Assembly: GCF_003545885.1 (NCBI RefSeq)
Contig: NZ_QHCT01000007.1
Span: forward strand, 136,126 to 200,125
Reading direction: 5' to 3'
DNA length: 64,000 nt
Source: Leptospira stimsonii
Lineage (GTDB): Bacteria; Spirochaetota; Leptospiria; Leptospirales; Leptospiraceae
Shown: positions 19,293 to 35,538 of the stretch, piece by piece
How positions within the stretch are numbered: position 1 is the stretch's first letter
How the letters are laid out: every line of letters begins with the position of its first letter
The notes under the pieces: generated by a model
Databases searched by the model: none
What the model was told of the DNA's origin: nothing
Seen by the model: only the letters and a program-made list of their open reading frames with translations
Translations under genes and position numbers: made by a program

Positions 19293-20714
19293 ATGTTATT
19301 CAACTCTCTGAATTTTCTCGTATTCTTATTCGTCTTTTTACTTCTCTATTTTCGTTTCGGTAAACTCGGCCAGAATCGACTCCTATTTTTCGGCGGCCTT
19401 CTCTTTTACGGCTTTTGGAAAGCGGAGATGGTCCTTCTGCTTTTGTTTTGTATCGCGCTGAACTTTGCCGGAGGGATCTATCTCGGTAGAAAAAAGGGCG
19501 CCGACCAAAGAAGGATCTTCGTAGGGCTCATTTCCATCAACCTCGGGATTCTTATCTTTTTTAAATACATTCTTTTTTTATTAAGTATTTGGAACGATAC
19601 CTTAGGGGCCGTTTTCCCAAAAGCCGGCATTCCTCTTCCTGAAATTTTGTTACCCGTCGGAATTTCTTTTTACACCTTTCACAACATCAGTTATCTTTCG
19701 GATATTCGATCCGGAAAAATATTTCCTTGCACCGATTTTATTCGGTTTGGCGTTTACGATCTCTTCTTTCCCCTGCTTCTCGCGGGTCCTATCGAAAGAC
19801 CGGATTCTTTACTTCCTCAGATCGAAAACGAAAGAACGATCACTCCGAACGGATTTTTGTCCGGTGTCATTTTGTTCCTCTGGGGAATTTTTAAAAAAGT
19901 TTTTATCGGAGATCACCTCCTTCTTTTTACGGGGAAGGCGATGGAACCGAGTATGGAGCTCGCTCCGGGAATGATCCTTTGGATAGCGTTTTGTTTTGCC
20001 TTTCAGGTTTATGCCGATTTTAGCGGATATACCGATGCGGCTCGAGGTCTTGCGAAAATGCTTGGGTTTCGCCTAACGCTCAATTTTAATTTTCCGTTCA
20101 TTTCTTCCAACCCTTCCGAATTTTGGAGGCGCTGGCATATTTCACTTTCCACGTGGCTTCGGGATTATCTCTATATTCCTCTCGGAGGAAATCGAGTTTC
20201 CGTTTTTAGGCAGAATATTAACTTGATGATCGTTTGGATCCTCGGCGGTCTCTGGCACGGGGCTACCTATGGTTACCTCGTTTGGGGCTGTTATTGCGGT
20301 CTACAGGTAGTCGGTTATAATCTTTTTCAAAAATACGTGCTTAGATTCCTTTCTTTGAATATTCCGATTTTAGAATGGAGTCTGAAATTGGCAGGAGTGA
20401 TTTTGACTTTTTGGATGTTTGCCCTCGGATTGCTTTTGTTTCAGGTCCATTCTCCGAACGAACTTTGGAATTTTGTTTTGAACGTCACGAGCGGTTTTTA
20501 TTGGAATTGGGTGATCGCAGGAAAACTTTTATTTCTTCTTTTTCCTCTTTTGATCGTGGAACCCTGGATGATCCTTTCCGGTGGCACCGATTCCTTTTTG
20601 GAAAAGATCGAAACAAAGCCTTTGCGATGGATTCCTCTTTCTTTCGGGGTCGTAGTTTTGTTTTTTCTTTTCGGGGTTTTTGAGAAGAAAGAATTTTTTT
20701 ACTTTCAGTTTTAG
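19293..20714 (+). CDS. MBOAT-family O-acyltransferase (AlgI-like)
   Basis: 473 residues, polytopic (about 10-11 membrane helices). Family marks are the opening MLFNSLNFLVFLFVFLLLYF, the FWRRWHISLSTWLRDYLYIPLGGNR segment with its conserved His, and GGLWHGATYGYLVWG with the catalytic His. AlgI-type proteins move acyl groups across the inner membrane to an SGNH partner that acylates a surface polysaccharide. The next gene encodes such a partner. The acceptor in Leptospira (LPS, peptidoglycan or another glycan) cannot be told. It starts 9 bp after the GAF gene behind a GAGAG sequence. Confidence 0.92.
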   Translation: MLFNSLNFLVFLFVFLLLYFRFGKLGQNRLLFFGGLLFYGFWKAEMVLLLLFCIALNFAGGIYLGRKKGADQRRIFVGLISINLGILIFFKYILFLLSIWNDTLGAVFPKAGIPLPEILLPVGISFYTFHNISYLSDIRSGKIFPCTDFIRFGVYDLFFPLLLAGPIERPDSLLPQIENERTITPNGFLSGVILFLWGIFKKVFIGDHLLLFTGKAMEPSMELAPGMILWIAFCFAFQVYADFSGYTDAARGLAKMLGFRLTLNFNFPFISSNPSEFWRRWHISLSTWLRDYLYIPLGGNRVSVFRQNINLMIVWILGGLWHGATYGYLVWGCYCGLQVVGYNLFQKYVLRFLSLNIPILEWSLKLAGVILTFWMFALGLLLFQVHSPNELWNFVLNVTSGFYWNWVIAGKLLFLLFPLLIVEPWMILSGGTDSFLEKIETKPLRWIPLSFGVVVLFFLFGVFEKKEFFYFQF

Positions 20715-20930
20715 ATTGGATTAAACCGGAAAATGTTTTTCACACGAATCCGAAATCAAAACACGAAGTTGATGCGGCCCAAAAGTATTGGCTTGCATTC
20801 CTTTCTTTTCTTTCGTTACGATACTGCGTCCGAAGAAAAAAGAATCTTGAAAACAAAATCTGTAAAGGAGGAGACGAGGCAAATAAAAGATTCCATTTCT
20901 CTTCCCATTCTTTAACTTCCCGGAGATCGG

Positions 20931-22112
20931 TTGGAATTGTTTTATGCCTCACGTTGTATGAATTATAGAAATAGAATACTCATCGGAATTCTTTTTTTCG
21001 CCTTTCTCGTTTTGTTTCAGACGTTTTTTTTTCCTTTGCTTTTGCCGTTCCAAGAAAAAAATTCTTTTCTCTACGATCGACTTTCCCGTTTGGATCGGAA
21101 TCTTTATACGGGCGCGGAACAAACGATTTCAAAAGCTCCGATCGTCTTTTTGGGGGATAGTCAGATCCTCTCCGGGATCCATCCGAAAGAACTCGGAGAG
21201 AAATTATCTCGACCGATCTGGTTTTTGCCTCGACCTTCGGAACAACCGGAGGGAATGCTTCTTCGTTTTAAAGAATATGAAAGAACGATCGGAATACAAC
21301 CTGCGCTCGTCGTTGTCAACGGTTCTATTTTTTCCTTGTCGGATATGGATGTCGCGAGCGCTCATCGAAGTTTGGTTTTGAACTACGATTCATTTCACCC
21401 CGAATTGTTTCTGGAATCGAGTCTTCGAAATTTTTATGTTAAAAATCTTTCGTCCGGTCTTTTTTATCTTTTCGGAAGAATTTTTCCGTTTCTTCGTCTG
21501 AATGCATCCATGTCTACCGGAATCAAACTCGTAGGAGAGGGAGATGAATTCAGCTATTCCGAAAAAAAAATGGATGCACTCGTTTCCGGAAATCCATTTT
21601 TGAAATGGTCCAGGAATAAGGTTCGAAATCATTTTCTCGATTTAGAATATTCAAAAAATAAGGGATACATGGACTGGGCCCGGCTTTCGACTTATGACGG
21701 AATCTGTGTTCCGAATTCTAAACCGCAGGTTCTTCCCCCGAACGCAGAACTTGCAGTACAAAAGATCAGATCTTCCTCGTTAATGGCTTGGAAAGAATTG
21801 TTTCGATATCTCCGATCGCGTGGAGTGAAGGTTCTTGCGATTTCGCTCCCGTTTCGTCCCGATTTCGATTCCCGCCTGGGTTCTCTGCCACAGATGACGA
21901 TCTGGGAATCGATTCTTATAGAAGAGGAAGTTTCTTATTGGAAATTAGGTAGTTCATTTTTTATCGATGAGGATTTCGGCGATTACACTCATCTCAATAC
22001 CTGCGGGATGAAAAAACTTGTTCCGGTCTTGAGTCGGGAAATTTTCAATTCGTTGTCTGAATCTCCTTCGAAATCGGATGTCTCTGCGCTACGGATGTGG
22101 AGCGCGCGTTAG
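20931..22112 (+). CDS. SGNH-fold acyltransferase/esterase partner of MBOAT
   Basis: About 393 residues. One N-terminal membrane anchor (NRILIGILFFAFLVLFQTFFFPLLLPF), then an extracytoplasmic domain with block I GDSQ (APIVFLGDSQILSGIHP) and, near the C-terminus, GDYTHLNTCGMKKLV, whose Asp and His fit the SGNH/AlgJ-AlgX catalytic pair. It probably transfers acyl groups delivered by the MBOAT 216 bp upstream. The start is TTG at 20931, with GGAG 5 nt upstream; the next ATG (20958) lacks a ribosome site. A hairpin follows the stop. Confidence 0.75.
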   Translation: MELFYASRCMNYRNRILIGILFFAFLVLFQTFFFPLLLPFQEKNSFLYDRLSRLDRNLYTGAEQTISKAPIVFLGDSQILSGIHPKELGEKLSRPIWFLPRPSEQPEGMLLRFKEYERTIGIQPALVVVNGSIFSLSDMDVASAHRSLVLNYDSFHPELFLESSLRNFYVKNLSSGLFYLFGRIFPFLRLNASMSTGIKLVGEGDEFSYSEKKMDALVSGNPFLKWSRNKVRNHFLDLEYSKNKGYMDWARLSTYDGICVPNSKPQVLPPNAELAVQKIRSSSLMAWKELFRYLRSRGVKVLAISLPFRPDFDSRLGSLPQMTIWESILIEEEVSYWKLGSSFFIDEDFGDYTHLNTCGMKKLVPVLSREIFNSLSESPSKSDVSALRMWSAR

Positions 22113-22113
22113 C

Positions 22114-22135
22114 GGTCTCCTCCTTTGAGGAGACC
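22114..22135 (+). terminator. Hairpin immediately after the SGNH gene
   Basis: GGTCTCCTC and GAGGAGACC form a perfect 9-bp stem with a CTTT loop, beginning 1 bp after the stop codon. There is no T run, so intrinsic termination is uncertain; the flanking GCGTTAGC direct repeats (22107 and about 22140) suggest it may be part of a dispersed element. Confidence 0.5.
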
Positions 22136-22234
22136 GAAGGCGTTAGCCGAAGCGCGGAACAAGCCGGGCCTGCGATTGATACGGGAGTTTTTATTTTTTA
22201 GTGAGAGTGGAGCAGGAGCGCCCAGGCTCTTCGC

Positions 22235-22942
22235 TTAACAACGAGCTTCTTTTTTCTTTGCTCCCAATTTTCCCATCCTCTTCATTTTTAGGATGTATTC
22301 TTCCGCATCCGGAACCTTGCACGCGGTATTTCCCATCAGAACCGTTACCTTGCCGATTTTTTTCGAGACTTTCAATGCCTCTTCCGTAAGTTTCGGATAA
22401 AATCCGCCGACCCCGATCACAAAGCCGTTCATACAATACTTCACTCTGTTTTGCGATTTGTGAATGTTCGATTCGACTCTCTTTAAGAGTTTTTGAATTT
22501 CCTTCGAATCGATTTGTTCATCCGGCGTGATCGAAAGAAGGCTTGTCAATGTGCTCCATCCGGATGAGGCGATACTTTCTTTGGGAGAATCGATCCATTC
22601 TTTGGCAAGTTCCCATCCGTACTTACTTTCGGCGGCGATCCAGGCGACGGTGCTTTCGCTGATCATCGGTGATCCGGAATTCTTTGCCCAGAATTGAAGA
22701 TCCTTTTTTTGGATTTCTTTTTCGTCTGCGATCAGTCCCGCAAGATACATCGCATCCGCGTTTCCTGTTTTATAAAGTTCTAATGAAAGAGAATGATTCT
22801 TTTTGATTTTTTTCTGAAGCTTTTTTAGATCTCCGACCTTCACTCCGAACAGTGGCTCTTTCGCTCCGTGATTGAGAAATATTTTTTTTACACCTTCGGA
22901 ACCCATCGATTCCAATTCTTTCATGATCTCGGCCGTATTCAC
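22235..22942 (-). CDS. DNA alkylation repair protein (AlkD-like HEAT repeat)
   Basis: 235 residues, all helical, matching the DNA_alkylation family: MNTAEIMKELESMGSEGVKKIFLNHGAKEPLFGVKVGDLKKL at the start, an NADAMYLAGLIADEKEI helix pair, and SGWSTLTSLL. AlkD-type glycosylases excise bulky or cationic alkylpurines without base flipping. Many members outside Bacillus are untested; the alkylated-base contact residues cannot be confirmed by eye. It is convergent with the SGNH gene and ends in a Lys-rich tail (KLGAKKKEARC). Confidence 0.85.
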   Translation of the reverse strand: MNTAEIMKELESMGSEGVKKIFLNHGAKEPLFGVKVGDLKKLQKKIKKNHSLSLELYKTGNADAMYLAGLIADEKEIQKKDLQFWAKNSGSPMISESTVAWIAAESKYGWELAKEWIDSPKESIASSGWSTLTSLLSITPDEQIDSKEIQKLLKRVESNIHKSQNRVKYCMNGFVIGVGGFYPKLTEEALKVSKKIGKVTVLMGNTACKVPDAEEYILKMKRMGKLGAKKKEARC

Positions 22943-23181
22943 TTTGATTGTCCTTTCTTTCTTTCGGAGTTGTTTTGCAAAAGAGAATTGAGTGAACGTG
23001 TTCCCATTCTTCTTCTTTTAAAAAATGTATATCCGTCATTTTACTCGTACCGGACTATAAGTCCGATTTCAACTAAAATTTTAGGAAGAACGTTGATTGG
23101 AACAATCGATAAAGCCCGAAAAAGGATGGAAACAAAGTTCACATCTTCTTTCGATCCTCCTGAAACGGATTCCGGATGGAA

Positions 23182-23798
23182 TTATAGCGAAGTCTTCAAT
23201 TCTTCTTCTAAGATTTTTTGAATGGCCTTTGCGTGCATCTTTTTTACGACCTTTTCCAGGATCGTGATTTCTTTCGATCTGAAAAAACCAAGGATACGCC
23301 GTAAGAAAATTTTGAGGCGGAGGTCGAATCGTTTTTTGCGGAGATGGCTTTGATATCTTTTCTTTCTACCACTTGTCTTCAACGGATCGGGATCGGAGTG
23401 TCATAGATCACAAATCGATTCGAATCCATCGAAATATGTGTCGAGTTGAAAGAATGATCCGCGATCACATACAACTCATAGGTCGGGATCGCGAGTATAA
23501 AGAACACGGTCGAAAGTTTGTCCACCGACCGAAACCTCAACATCTCGACGATGATTGTTCCCATTCCATAGAGAAGAACCGGAAGCAAGGCGAGAGAAGA
23601 AGGATCGTGTTTATCATAGGAACGTATCGTTCTATTTCTTTTTCTCCGAACGGAAAGTTTATCGGTTAAAATCGAATTCATGATTTTGAATGTTCCTTGA
23701 GAAATGGAGAGACATTGTTCCGCTTCAATTTTATCGATTTGATTCGCTATATTCAAGGGTTCTTTTTCGTTGCTCATTCTCTTTTCATGGCTCTTCAT
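23182..23798 (-). pseudogene. Broken gene for a two-helix membrane protein with PH-like domain
   Basis: The first 139 codons (start ATG 23798 or 23777) encode two membrane helices (PSSLALLPVLLYGMGTIIVEML; STVFFILAIPTYELYVIA) and the first strands of a bacterial PH-like domain (ISMDSNRFVIYDTPIPIR). A TGA stops the frame at 23381-23379. Past it the same frame continues sensibly (RQVVERKDIKAISAKNDSTS..YGVSLVFSDRK), then falls out of frame near 23270. The next frame completes the expected end (KEITILEKVVKKMHAKAIQKILEEELKTSL). So one nonsense codon and one single-base deletion separate it from an intact gene of about 205 codons. The 139-residue piece might still be made. Confidence 0.6.
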
Positions 23799-23951
23799 TC
23801 TCGAAATCCTTTGGTTTGGGGAAATGATTCCTAAATTTTAAAACGGGAACGCACAACGTATGGAGTCGTTTCGTTTTTTGAAAAAGGGATTTTTCAAGAA
23901 CGGAAATTTTCACTCCAATCCGGAGGATCGGAGAAGAGCGAATTCCTTTTT

Positions 23952-24638
23952 TTAGGTTTCGCTTTTTTTAAAATGAGAAGAAAAGCGGGTCAAAGAGTAG
24001 ACGATCAAATATCCGAAAAAGATCGAGATCGAAATCAGGATCAGAATTCCTAACAATCTTCGATTCTCTTGGATGCCGATCAGGATCTCCATCATATCTT
24101 CATAAAGTGCGAGAGGATTCGTAAGGATGTCCCAAGAATTCCATCTGTAAAATCTGCCGATATAAACTCCCAAAGCCGCGAGTGGTGCGACCGTTAAGAC
24201 GAACATCCAGTTGATCACCGCGTTGAATTTGTCGTCCAATACGTTGTGGATGATTCGGAGCGATAGATAACCTGAAAAAAGTCCGTTCCAGGCGAATGAA
24301 AAAATCAACAAGATGTCGAACCAAAGCGGAATTCCGGACTTCGGTTTGAGGTGGATAAAATCGGAAACGATATACGGAGAATTGGGAAAGAAAACGAGCC
24401 AGACTAAAATTAGGAAAACAAAAATCAGATCGATCGATCTCTTGCGAATTTTATAATAGAACAGGAGAAAGTAGGCGATACAAACCGGGATCAACGCTAA
24501 GACCAAATTCCACTTTAGAAAAACGTAACTTTGTTTTCCCGAAATCGATACCCTCAATTCGATGAATAAGAGACTCAGAAGACAGGACAAGAATAAGGAA
24601 AGAGGCGGAAGCAATAGTGACGCGTGCTTGAGGTTCAT
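23952..24638 (-). CDS. DUF1361 membrane protein
   Basis: 228 residues with about seven membrane helices. Family signatures: WNLVLALIPVCIAYFLL, WLVFFPNSPYIVSDFIHL and YIGRFYRWNSWDIL. Function is unknown for DUF1361 proteins, which are common in Gram-positive and other bacteria. Start ATG at 24638. It lies 91 bp downstream of the Ppx/GppA stop on the same strand, with no terminator evident between them. Confidence 0.88.
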   Translation of the reverse strand: MNLKHASLLLPPLSLFLSCLLSLLFIELRVSISGKQSYVFLKWNLVLALIPVCIAYFLLFYYKIRKRSIDLIFVFLILVWLVFFPNSPYIVSDFIHLKPKSGIPLWFDILLIFSFAWNGLFSGYLSLRIIHNVLDDKFNAVINWMFVLTVAPLAALGVYIGRFYRWNSWDILTNPLALYEDMMEILIGIQENRRLLGILILISISIFFGYLIVYSLTRFSSHFKKSET

Positions 24639-24729
24639 ATAAATTCCAACAATCTTCGATCCTTATTTTTTATAGAAAGTTCTCTTTTTTGTAAAAGCTA
24701 ATTTCAAAATTCTTACTTTGATCATTCGT

Positions 24730-26292
<1,563 letters not shown>

Positions 26293-26482
26293 GGTTGAAC
26301 AGATTGCTTTCCCGCTAAAATCGAATCCAGCTTAATTTGTTTTCTCATTTTTTTGTTTTGCAGTTGCCGGGAACCCAACCGTTGAAATTATTGAAACCGT
26401 TCAAATAGGAAAGTTCTGCAGGAATTCCCGGTTTTAACAGATAATAAAGATAAATAACCTCCGCGGTTGAAAGGTACACGAA

Positions 26483-27505
<1,023 letters not shown>

Positions 27506-27577
27506 GAAGTTCTCAAAAAGAACAAGATTAAGAATCCGGAACGATTTCCCGTTCCGGAACGAAAGCCGGGAGTGCAA

Positions 27578-28694
<1,117 letters not shown>

Positions 28695-28698
<4 letters not shown>

Positions 28699-29207
28699 TC
28701 TTAGAAAAACTCGTTATCGCGGTCGGAATCCTGATCGCACACTTTTTAAACGGATCGAATCTTTTCGAGATCGGATCCGCGATCAAACCGGACTTTATGA
28801 TTCTTCTCGTTTTATTTTTTGCATTGAGAAGGGGCCCTCTCTACGGTCTTTGGATCGGATTTTTCGGAGGACTTTTGACGGACTCGGGACTCGGAGGAGA
28901 AATCACTTCCGGGAACGTGGTCGCGTACAAGATCGGACTTCATTCTTTGACGTTTTGTCTGATCGGTTATTTAGTCGGAAAGTTTGCACGTTCTGCGTAT
29001 CACGAGAATTATCTTTCGATCACGATCTATTCTTTGCTCATCACGTTTATCACGAGAGTTGCGACATATTATCTATTCTCCCTTTTCTTTCATGAGAATA
29101 TGAGTTATTCCTTATTCTTTACTTCGATCTTCAACGCGCTCATCGCTCCCGCTTTTTTCTACGCTCTGACTTGGATCTACCAGTTGGATCACATGGGGGA
29201 CGCGTAA
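28695..29207 (+). CDS. mreD: Rod shape-determining protein MreD
   Basis: 170 residues with about five membrane helices ([50 protein letters not shown]). MreD is the small membrane partner of MreC. Family identity rests on the [17 protein letters not shown] pattern and on gene order. Start by ATGA overlap with mreC; mrdA begins 1 bp after its stop. Confidence 0.92.
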
Positions 29208-29208
29208 G

Positions 29209-31144
<1,936 letters not shown>

Positions 31145-31158
<14 letters not shown>

Positions 31159-32650
31159 GTCCATAGAAAAGATCGATTACTTTTTGGTGATCTCGGTCGT
31201 GATCGTAGTTCTTTGTAGTGTGTTGACCTTGTATAGTCAGGAGATCAATTTCGAAGACGGACCGGGAAAGTGGTATAGACAGCTTTTTTATTTTATCATC
31301 GGTCTTGTGATCATGTATTTTGTATCTCGGATCAACTATCAGTTGTTAGGCGCATATGCCATTGTGATCTACGTTTTCACCGTGTTTCTTTTGATGATCA
31401 CTCTGATTCCGGGAATCGGGTACTTGCCATCCGGAAGGGGAGCGCGTTCTTGGTTGAAGTTAGGCCCGATCGGGATCCAGGCTTCTGAATTTGCGAAGTT
31501 ATCCACGGTGATTCTTCTGGGACAATTTATGGTTCTAAAAGAAAAGGATATGAAGAATATTGCGGTTCTTTCGATCCCGTTCGTAATCGTGCTTGTTCCG
31601 ATGGTTTTTATTCTTCTGCAACCTGACTTTGGAACCGCCGTTTCCTTTTTGCCGATTCTTTTTACGATGCTCTTTCTCGGAGGAGCGGACATCCTTCACA
31701 TAGGATCTCTTTTGACGTTAGGCGGAATTACGCTCATGATTCCTATGTTCGTGGAATATTCCAGGCTGACTCTTATCAACGATATCACCGACTTCTTACA
31801 GAGAACGGGAAAGACCGATCTTTTATCCGTGGTCAACCGACTCGGAGGAAAGATCTGGCTCGCGCTCGACGGAAAAGATCTGAAGGCCGCGAACCTCACA
31901 CCGAAGACGTTAAACGCGCTTCGAGAAGTGGTGGATCAGGTCGTGGAACTGGAAGGCGGATTTTTCTTTAAGATATTTTCCAATCAGAAATTGCTCTTAA
32001 CCTTTGGAGGAATCTTTCTCCTCGCGAGTCTTGTGATGGTGGGAATTCGGATCGCGAGAGGAAGCCGAACATTAAGACAATATTATATTCCTCTTGGGAT
32101 CTTGGGGATCAGTTTGATTTCAGCCGTTGTCGTGATGAAGACTGTCCCTTTTCGAGAAAACCAGGTCGTCCGATTGACCGCATTCTTAAATCCCGAAGAA
32201 TTCAAACAGGGCGCCGGTTATCAACTGCGCGCATCCAAACCCGCGGTCGGTTCGGGAAGATTTTTTGGAAAAGGACTGATGAACGCGGAAATGACCGAAG
32301 GAAGAGTTCCTCACGTTCCGGAAGCGAGCACCGATTTTATCTTTGCGTCTTGGGCGGAACAGACAGGATTTTTAGGATCCGTTTTCTTGTTATTCTTCTT
32401 ATTTTCCATTCCCTTGCGCGGGCTCCAGATCAGTTATGAAAGTAAGGACCGTTTCGGGTCTCTTCTTGCGTCCGGAATCGTTGCCCTTCTTTTTTATCAC
32501 ATGGCGATCAATATCGGAATCGTGATCGGACTTATGCCCGTGACCGGAATTCCTTTGTCGTTTATGAGTTACGGAGGATCGCACTTGATCATGTCGATGA
32601 CGGCGGTGGGAATTATTCTTTCGATCAAAAGTCGCAAACACGCAAACTGA
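31145..32650 (+). CDS. rodA: RodA peptidoglycan glycosyltransferase with an inserted domain
   Basis: 501 residues of the SEDS family, which polymerises lipid II together with PBP2. Conserved parts: [76 protein letters not shown] and the C-terminal [22 protein letters not shown]. Typical RodA has about 370-400 residues; the excess is one insert at about 205-340 (soluble [28 protein letters not shown] plus an extra hydrophobic stretch). The start is TTG at 31145 with AGGAGG just upstream, inside the end of mrdA. Confidence 0.94.
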
Positions 32651-32754
32651 TTTTTCTCTATTGAAAGCGGCCTGTTGCGTTGTCGCATCGGGAGATATGG
32701 ATCAAAAGGAAAAAGATTGGACAATTTTCCCAAATCAGTTTCTATTTTAGTGAT

Positions 32755-32961
32755 ATGAAACAATCCTTTACAGCAAGCGTTTGGCGAGAAGAAGGTTTAT
32801 TCGTTGCTCAATGCCTCGAAGTGGATATTGCGAGCCAAGGAGAAACTGAGGAAGAAGCATTGGTCAATTTGAAAGAAGCGATGGAATTACATTTTGAATC
32901 ACCGATTGCTACGATTCTTCCAGAAATCAAAAAATTTCAGGCAGAAGTGAGTGTCGCTTAG
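32755..32961 (+). CDS. hicB: HicB-like antitoxin, minimal form
   Basis: 68 residues: MKQSFTASVWREEGLFVAQCLEVDIASQGETEEEALVNLKEAMELHF is the partial RNase-H-like HicB/UPF0150 fold that blocks HicA. It stops after this domain and has no C-terminal helix-turn-helix or ribbon-helix-helix, so it probably cannot repress its own promoter unaided. The ATG at 32755 is where the family fold begins. It overlaps the toxin gene by 11 bp, with antitoxin first, the reverse of the classical hicAB order. Confidence 0.85.
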   Translation: MKQSFTASVWREEGLFVAQCLEVDIASQGETEEEALVNLKEAMELHFESPIATILPEIKKFQAEVSVA

Positions 32962-33172
32962 ATCGCTCTCATTTCGAGAAGTCAAAAAAAAATTAGAAGC
33001 CGCCGGATTTCGAGAAGTCTCTCAAAAGGGAAGTCACATAAAATTCATAAAAGCTACCGAAGTTGGCACCCTGACTACGATAGTTCCGGTTCATAAAGAA
33101 ATCGCGATCGGAACTTTACGAAGTATTTTAAGACAGGCTCGAATTTCAGTCGAGGATTTTGAGAATTTCTAA
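32951..33172 (+). CDS. hicA: HicA-like mRNA interferase toxin
   Basis: 73 residues with the dsRBD-like HicA/YcfA fold: [28 protein letters not shown], the catalytic His being His29, then [28 protein letters not shown]. HicA cleaves mRNA when free of HicB. The start is GTG at 32951, inside hicB. The gene looks complete. Confidence 0.88.
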   Translation: MSLRSLSFREVKKKLEAAGFREVSQKGSHIKFIKATEVGTLTTIVPVHKEIAIGTLRSILRQARISVEDFENF

Positions 33173-33215
33173 GTCTCGAAAAATCAGCGAATCGTCCGAT
33201 AATAAAAATACTCCT

Positions 33216-34031
33216 ATGGATCCCGTTAAAGACTCTCGATTCTTCTTTGATCTAAAACATAAGTTCGAAACCATTTTGGAGGAAGTGGAAAAGAAGACCT
33301 TTGACCAAAAGGACGAGATCCGGGAATTGGAAACTCTCTGGGATGAAATGTTCAATCTCGCCGGGAAAAACGATTCTCCTTACTTTCAGATCCGACTCAA
33401 ATCCTTAAAAAAACAATTGGATTCCTTTGTAAAAAACAAAGGTTACGAAAAAAACGAATTCGATCGGATCTTTCATCAACTCGGAAAGATGAAACGGACG
33501 GACTCGGTGGAGTTCCTGGACGAAACACTGAAGAATCGTCTCGAAAAAATCGCCGGGAATCATTATTCTCCCGGAGATATGATCACCTCCGGAGTTGTAC
33601 TTCCGTCCTCCACGAATCAAAAGGGAAAACAATACATCACGTTTCGTTGCGGGACGATCTACTTTATCACGGATCATTCTTCTTATACGATTCTCAAGGA
33701 TCTGGATCGAAGAAAGAATACTGTGGAATACAAGGGTTTTGTCCATAGAATTTTTCCGAGCGCCTCCGTTTACGGACTTTCGGAAGAAGAATACAGAACC
33801 GAAAGTTTTTTGACGATGAGCCTCCTCGCACTCAAACGGGAAGACGGCCTGGAATTTTATCGATTTGATGCGTTAGGCGAAATTGTTCAGCTTAACGAAG
33901 GAACGTTCCGGAAAGGACTAAAACCTTTGGAAAATTCGGATATCTTCGGAAAGGAGAGTCGGATTCGAAACTATTTTAGAAAAGCGGGAACCCGTTATTA
34001 CTACATTCCATCCGAAAAATTCTCACTCTAA
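33216..34031 (+). CDS. Conserved protein of unknown function
   Basis: About 271 residues with no domain I recognise. The first half is helical and charged ([59 protein letters not shown]). The second half is beta-rich ([53 protein letters not shown]). No signal peptide. The start is uncertain: ATG 33216, or TTG 33159 with AGTCGAGGA just upstream, which would overlap the hicA end. It converges on the next gene with a 4-bp overlap of ends. Confidence 0.7.
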   Translation: MDPVKDSRFFFDLKHKFETILEEVEKKTFDQKDEIRELETLWDEMFNLAGKNDSPYFQIRLKSLKKQLDSFVKNKGYEKNEFDRIFHQLGKMKRTDSVEFLDETLKNRLEKIAGNHYSPGDMITSGVVLPSSTNQKGKQYITFRCGTIYFITDHSSYTILKDLDRRKNTVEYKGFVHRIFPSASVYGLSEEEYRTESFLTMSLLALKREDGLEFYRFDALGEIVQLNEGTFRKGLKPLENSDIFGKESRIRNYFRKAGTRYYYIPSEKFSL

Positions 34032-34795
34032 TCCAACTTTGAGAAAACGGTTCCTGCGGCGCGCAAAGAGATTTTTTGGTATTTCGCGTAAGCGGCCACA
34101 AGAGAAGATCGAATTCCTTTTTTATCCCTCAGACCGGACTTAGCGACGGTGCCGGCTAACGCTTCAAGAAGATAGGCTTCAGGCGCCATAAACGTCCTTG
34201 TCATGGCGATCTGAGGAACAAAGAGCGAACGTAATACAGGACCAAAATACCTTTCGCTTTCGCAAGCAAGTACGACGGCAGGTTTGGAAGAGGCAGATTT
34301 GAGCCTTTTGATTTCAGGCGGAAGTCGATCCATTAGGCGATCGTGACCCACCCAAACGACTAAATCCGCATTTGAATTCGAGTTGCCTGCGGAGTTCAAG
34401 AAGGCGACTAACGCGTCGTCGATTTTATCTCCCGCATACGCGTGAAGGATAAGAATCACTTTCGTTTCTCCTTTTTTCGGAGTTCTTTCTAACACTAAAT
34501 CTCTTAGGATCGGAGAAGAAGAAATTCCGTCTTTTCTTTCCAACACTCGAAATCCGGACGCCTTTTTTAAAAAAGTTTCCGCTCCGAAAGCGCCTCCCCA
34601 ATATAAATTTCCTTCCAAAGAACGAGGATCACCGGCCTTTCCTTTTCCGCAGGCAAGTTGTGCTCCGTTGCAGAGAGGGACAAAAACTTCTATCGTAAAA
34701 GCTTCGATCGTGGAAAAAGAAATCGAAAACAGGAGAACCCAGAGTATTCTTTGAAATTGGAACCATCGTTTGAAAAGGTGAATTTGAGTGATCAT
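34028..34795 (-). CDS. Exported protein of unknown function
   Basis: 255 residues. The N-terminal signal-like helix ([23 protein letters not shown]) suggests export. Mature part opens with [41 protein letters not shown], a pattern I associate with an uncharacterised family (LYWGxxxGxxTF), then an alpha/beta part ([50 protein letters not shown]) that resembles a Rossmann-like or caspase-like hydrolase fold. No catalytic motif is certain. Its stop overlaps that of the preceding gene. Confidence 0.7.
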   Translation of the reverse strand: MITQIHLFKRWFQFQRILWVLLFSISFSTIEAFTIEVFVPLCNGAQLACGKGKAGDPRSLEGNLYWGGAFGAETFLKKASGFRVLERKDGISSSPILRDLVLERTPKKGETKVILILHAYAGDKIDDALVAFLNSAGNSNSNADLVVWVGHDRLMDRLPPEIKRLKSASSKPAVVLACESERYFGPVLRSLFVPQIAMTRTFMAPEAYLLEALAGTVAKSGLRDKKGIRSSLVAAYAKYQKISLRAAGTVFSKLD

Positions 34796-35143
34796 AGAAG
34801 GAAGTGAAAATAGAATTTCAAGGTAGAATCAAAAACTTAAATTCTTATCTATCGGGAATATAGATTTCTGTCACTCATCAAAATTCAAATCCTAAGCGCG
34901 AACTATAGAAAGGAAAGAATATTATAAAAAGTGCAACTTCTCGTCGATTTCAAAAGAACGAACCAGTCTTGGTATCGATCCTTCCGAAAAGAGTCGTTTC
35001 CAGAACGGACGCGTAGAAATTCAAAGTGGAACGAATTGAGGAAAACGGAAGAATGAACGAGAAAAAAAAGACAAATTCTGGAGAAGAAAACTTGGAAAAC
35101 GAGGAGAAGTAATTCCCGGAAAAAAAATCTCCGGGAAACAATC
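34796..35143. other. Gene-free region
   Basis: No supported gene. It holds only the hairpin at 35113-35137 and AT-rich sequence upstream of the exported-protein gene. Confidence 0.5.
35113..35137 (-). terminator. Hairpin downstream of the DUF1858 gene
   Basis: TTCCCGGA and TCCGGGAA form a perfect 8-bp stem around a nine-base A-rich loop (T-rich on the minus strand), 6 bp past the stop of the minus-strand gene at 35144. No trailing T run on the minus strand, so termination is plausible but not certain. Confidence 0.5.
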
Positions 35144-35371
<228 letters not shown>

Positions 35372-35538
35372 TGCATATCTCCTATCACTAAAATACTCGC
35401 AGGGAAACTTTTTCGCGAAGTATTTTGCTCCTGCTAAAACGGCACAATCGACCGGCTGGGATTCCGCTTCGAAAAAGAAACGATCTCTCCAGTGCAGTAG
35501 CTTCCAATATATAGACCTGGGAAAGAAAGTCAAGAGCT

